A program made the translations under genes and the position numbers. Under the pieces are notes generated by a model. The model did not search any database. It had not been told where the DNA came from and saw only the letters and a list, made by a program, of their open reading frames with translations. From Prevotella sp. UBA2754 (lineage in GTDB: Bacteria > Bacteroidota > Bacteroidia > Bacteroidales > Bacteroidaceae), in the NCBI GenBank assembly GCA_002353295.1, contig DEJG01000022.1, forward strand, positions 177,440-241,439: a stretch of 64,000 nucleotides of DNA, given 5' to 3'. Shown in pieces: positions 61,348 to 64,000 of this stretch. Every line of letters starts with the position of its first letter. Within the stretch, counting starts at the first letter, position 1.

Positions 61348-61415
61348 GAAAGTACTCACGTTCGAAAGAAAAATGTGATTTTATTTTGTTCTTTGCACAC
61401 TTAATTGTATCTTTG
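61348..61415 (+). promoter_or_regulatory. Orphan promoter with conserved upstream element
   Basis: GAAAGTACTCACGTTCGAAA at 61348-61367, TTTG (61385-61388), 19-bp spacer, TATCTTTG (61408-61415). It points into the 3' end of the convergent esterase gene and has no gene of its own. Confidence 0.75.
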
Positions 61416-62621
61416 TTATAATGGTATGTCAAACTGATAGCACCAGTTGCCATTAGAGTCCCGTAAGTTTCCTCGAGGACCGTGTAAATTTCCGCTTTTC
61501 ATGTAATCTCCATTCACGGCATACCGGATTTTACAGTCCACAGGCTTCTCAGAACAGGTAATCCTAATACTATCGCCTTCTAAAGTTGTGGCAATGGCGA
61601 TATTACGATTGCCTTTTGTAATGACACTGAAACCGTAGTTTTCTGCCTTTCGAACTTGTATGGTATCAATTGCCAGTGGAGGGGTCGGGATATTGAAATG
61701 GATGATGACTTCTTGCTGCTCGTTAGAAGTCATGTTTGTTGGAATCAGTCCTTGAATACGATGATTGTCTCTGAGTATTCCTAGCGCTGATCGAGATGCT
61801 AGCTCGCCAAAGTGTTGCTGTCCAATAGCGTCGATATGAATCCTTTCTCCAACACATGTATAAGGGTAAGTTGGGCCACTTGCCCAAAACCACTTGTTGT
61901 TACGGAGTAGATGGACGAACGTTTGGGGAACTGCTGTCTCTCGGCATTGAAAGTTATTGGCTTTGAATTTATTGGCTCTTGCGACAGGGTTGGGTTGATA
62001 GCAGATAAACGAGATTGTGTCGGGACGGTTTGTTATTAGGCGTATGTCCTCGTTCATGTCCTTCCATGTCTGAAGTAATAACTGTTGATAATTGGTGTTT
62101 GGATAGTCTGCTATATCGGTTTCACCCTGCATCCAACATATAGCTGGAACAACAAAATCCCACCCTTTTGCCATAGCTTCTTGATAAGCAGTTTCTATAT
62201 CCTCCATAAATTCTTCATAAGGAAGAGTCCCCTTTCCTAAATCTTTAATCATAGTGGCGCCCTGTCCTCCTGGGAAAGTGCATATCAAGGTGTCCTCTCC
62301 TAACTGGTCAGCAAGGCGTTGTGCCATGGTGTAGATGGATAACTCAAAGCTGCGCCGCTGATAGTTGATCATCTTCTTGGCGAACTTTTTCAGGTCGTCA
62401 TGCTCGAAATAGCCAAAATCATGATCAAGGTTCTCTGTGACAATGCGCCCGTTGGCGTATGCTGCAAGGGAGTCGAAGTCTGTGATGCGCTCTGCTTCCT
62501 CCCCTAATGCGAGGCTCTGTCCGTAGACGGGGATACAGATGACAACCTTGTGTCCTTCCGGCTTTTGTGTACAGGCTGTCAATAGCAAGGCAATAAAGAA
62601 TAACAGAAATCCTTTTTTCAT
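61416..62621 (-). CDS. Sialate O-acetylesterase-like (SASA-family) lipoprotein
   Basis: 401 residues with a lipobox (LLTAC, Cys17). Blocks of the SASA/CE6-type SGNH esterases: IPVYGQSLALG (catalytic Ser), AICWMQGETDIADY and HIDAIGQQHFGE (late His). It should remove acetyl groups from sugars at the cell surface or periplasm. It sits between glycan acyltransferases and the UbiA gene, 7 bp after the latter, so the two are cotranscribed. Confidence 0.86.
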   Translation of the reverse strand: MKKGFLLFFIALLLTACTQKPEGHKVVICIPVYGQSLALGEEAERITDFDSLAAYANGRIVTENLDHDFGYFEHDDLKKFAKKMINYQRRSFELSIYTMAQRLADQLGEDTLICTFPGGQGATMIKDLGKGTLPYEEFMEDIETAYQEAMAKGWDFVVPAICWMQGETDIADYPNTNYQQLLLQTWKDMNEDIRLITNRPDTISFICYQPNPVARANKFKANNFQCRETAVPQTFVHLLRNNKWFWASGPTYPYTCVGERIHIDAIGQQHFGELASRSALGILRDNHRIQGLIPTNMTSNEQQEVIIHFNIPTPPLAIDTIQVRKAENYGFSVITKGNRNIAIATTLEGDSIRITCSEKPVDCKIRYAVNGDYMKSGNLHGPRGNLRDSNGNWCYQFDIPL

Positions 62622-62628
62622 AATGCTT

Positions 62629-63507
62629 CTAAAGGTAAATAATGGCGAAGAACGAGGCTATCCAGCCGGCGATACATACTTGGATGAAACGGTCCTTGAC
62701 CAAAACCTTGGTGGGACTTCCGCTGCGCTGGTATACCAGCATGTTTTGCAGGTAGCGTAGTAGTCCAGCCAATACCCAGAAATTGGTCAGATAAACGTAG
62801 GATGAACCAAAGCGGTCCATCACCCCTTCGTTCATGGTGTAAATAATGTAGCAAACCATCGTGATGGTGCCCACGATGGTGACGCTGAGGTCGATGAACT
62901 GTGCATTGTAGCCTGCGATACTCTTGCGAGGCATCGTACCCGTCAGCTCGTAAATACGGTAATCGTCCTTGCGCTTGGCAAAAGCCAGGAAAAGCGCAAG
63001 GAGGAATGTCATCAGTGCCAGCCATCCACTGACGAAAATGTCGGTGGTGAATCCGCCTATCAGTACTCGAATCACAAAACCTACGGCAATGATGGCTACA
63101 TCGAGAATGGCATATTGTTTCAGTCGGACGCAATAGGCAATGTTCATGCCCCAATAGCCCAACAGCAATCCGTAGAGGATGGGCATGTTGACACTATGCG
63201 AAAGCGTGATGAGCAGTAGAGAACCTATCAGGCACAGGAGCATGATGAAATAGCCCTCCCAAATACTTACTTTGCCTGCTGCTATTGGGCGCAGTCGCTT
63301 CTTGGGGTGCAGACGGTCACTCTCCACATCGTGGATGTCGTTAAAGCAGTAGATGCTGCTGGAGACGAGACAGAAGGCAAGGAATGTCCACAGCGTCTGC
63401 ATAAAATATTCCTTGTTCAGCAAGTTGTTGCTGAAGAACAATGGGGCGAACACAAAAGTGTTTTTTATCCATTGCAGGGGGCGTAGTAGCATCAATGCAT
63501 CCTTCAT
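62629..63507 (-). CDS. UbiA-family prenyltransferase (DPPR synthase-like)
   Basis: 292 residues from the ATG at 63507; an upstream extension would lie inside the promoter. About eight helices, with the first Asp-rich motif in FNDIHDVESDRLHPKKRLRP and IAAG after it, and a second DDYRIYE region. The NDxxDxxxDxxHxxKxxRP pattern fits decaprenyl-phosphate phosphoribosyltransferases, which make lipid-linked ribose/arabinose donors; that would suit the glycan region. The substrate is inferred. Confidence 0.85.
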   Translation of the reverse strand: MKDALMLLRPLQWIKNTFVFAPLFFSNNLLNKEYFMQTLWTFLAFCLVSSSIYCFNDIHDVESDRLHPKKRLRPIAAGKVSIWEGYFIMLLCLIGSLLLITLSHSVNMPILYGLLLGYWGMNIAYCVRLKQYAILDVAIIAVGFVIRVLIGGFTTDIFVSGWLALMTFLLALFLAFAKRKDDYRIYELTGTMPRKSIAGYNAQFIDLSVTIVGTITMVCYIIYTMNEGVMDRFGSSYVYLTNFWVLAGLLRYLQNMLVYQRSGSPTKVLVKDRFIQVCIAGWIASFFAIIYL

Positions 63508-63514
63508 AATAGTG

Positions 63515-63546
63515 CAAAGGTAATGTAAATTGAGCGAAATACCAAA
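63515..63546 (-). promoter_or_regulatory. Promoter of the UbiA-esterase operon
   Basis: Minus strand TTTG (63546-63543), 20-bp spacer, TACCTTTG (63522-63515), 7 nt before the ATG. The whole block is nearly the same as the yidC promoter. Confidence 0.87.
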
Positions 63547-63627
63547 TTTCTTCAAAAAAAATCCTAATAGCATTGTTTTTTCCTTTTTTTCTTCTCATTG
63601 TTGTTAAAAAAATACAAATGTGTTAAA

Positions 63628-63660
63628 TGTTGGTGCTATGTTTTTAACATGGTGCCAACA
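63628..63660. repeat. Interrupted inverted repeat
   Basis: TGTTGG, 4 unpaired bases, ATGTT, TTT loop, AACAT, 4 unpaired bases, CCAACA. A possible operator or hairpin before the amidase fragment. Confidence 0.6.
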
Positions 63661-63749
63661 TATTGATACCAAGGATTCAGTTTTTCTGTGTAATTTTGTT
63701 GTGAAAATTTGTAGAGAAATAATTTACCATAACTAAAAATGATAAAATA

Positions 63750-63980
63750 ATGGAGAAAGTATTGTATCTGGACATTTGGTTGGTCTATGTGTTACGTGCC
63801 ATAAAAGGCAAGGGTGAGAATTTCAGTAATACCGCTGCCCAGAAATGTACGCTCCTCGCCCTGTTGAGGAGTTTGCGTGAGGACTTCCCAGATGCGGAGA
63901 TTCTCGGTCACCGTGACCTCCCCTGGGTCAAGAAGGCATGTCCCTGTTTCGATGTACGTACCGAGTATCAGGGTATCTAA
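63750..63980 (+). pseudogene. N-acetylmuramoyl-L-alanine amidase, C-terminal fragment
   Basis: 76 residues. From about residue 27 the sequence NTAAQKCTLLALLRSLREDF, then AEILGHRDL and KKACPCFDV, is the end of an Amidase_2 domain (GHRD holds a zinc-site His). The first ~26 residues do not match such proteins, and the N-terminal zinc ligands and fold are absent, so the product cannot be active by itself. A TAATTTTG -7 box is at 63691-63698. Amidase genes often close polysaccharide loci in this order. Confidence 0.65.
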
Positions 63981-64000
63981 ACAAAAAACCTCCTCCGATA

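Noticed and set aside
62618..63154. 178-codon minus-strand frame inside the UbiA gene
   Set aside because: Alternative frame with His/Arg-rich composition and no family pattern; the UbiA frame has clear motifs.
1..64000. tRNA or rRNA genes
   Set aside because: I looked for T-loop-like and rRNA-conserved stretches on both strands and found none I could support; a tRNAscan run would be decisive.

Overview
The window is one contiguous stretch of a Bacteroidales chromosome, most likely Prevotellaceae (Prevotella/Segatella-like). Evidence: promoters of the Bacteroidota type (TTTG, 19-21 bp, TAnnTTTG) recur before gene starts; Shine-Dalgarno sites are mostly absent; and the gene content (fimbrillins, DUF5119/DUF3575, DUF3078, DUF1573, PorT-family barrels, type IX secretion sorting domains of types A and B) is typical of that phylum. 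No tRNA, rRNA or CRISPR array was found.

Layout. 1-6990: the 3' part of a complex I operon (nuoH partial to nuoN) closed by a strong terminator. 7.2-27.6 kb: housekeeping and peptide-related genes. These are an outer-membrane barrel, a C_GCAxxG_C_C redox protein, uvrA, a stand-alone type B sorting-domain protein, a LysM/periplasmic-binding protein with a PorT-family barrel, a POT peptide transporter, an NhaC antiporter, an exported EEP-family nuclease/phosphatase, a pedestal-less transpeptidase with an MFS permease, and a yidC-DUF1846-S9 peptidase operon. 28.2-31.1 kb: a DUF3575-DUF5119-fimbrillin operon. 31.1-32.4 kb: a repeat-rich intergenic region with three different tandem arrays that share a 22-bp period. 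32.4-43.3 kb: a second fimbrillin, two small unknown proteins and a 2965-residue modular surface protein with a type A sorting tail, apparently one operon. 43.3-44.1 kb: a decayed hipBA locus fused to a duplicated 5' end of a DUF1573 gene. 44.2-46.8 kb: aspS and two small winged-helix-like or unknown genes. 46.8-63.5 kb: a surface-polysaccharide region with an MBOAT acetylation pair, SGNH esterases, a hexapeptide acetyltransferase, seven glycosyltransferases, one intact and two relic acyltransferases, and a UbiA-family prenyltransferase. The end holds an amidase C-terminal fragment.

Themes. Energy conversion and envelope biogenesis (YidC, transpeptidase, T9SS cargo, fimbriae, glycan synthesis and O-acetylation) dominate. 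Several genes have a -7 box only 4-8 nt before the ATG, which predicts leaderless mRNAs. The accessory half carries several genes with termini kept and the middle lost. Family assignments were made by reading the sequence; no database search was run.
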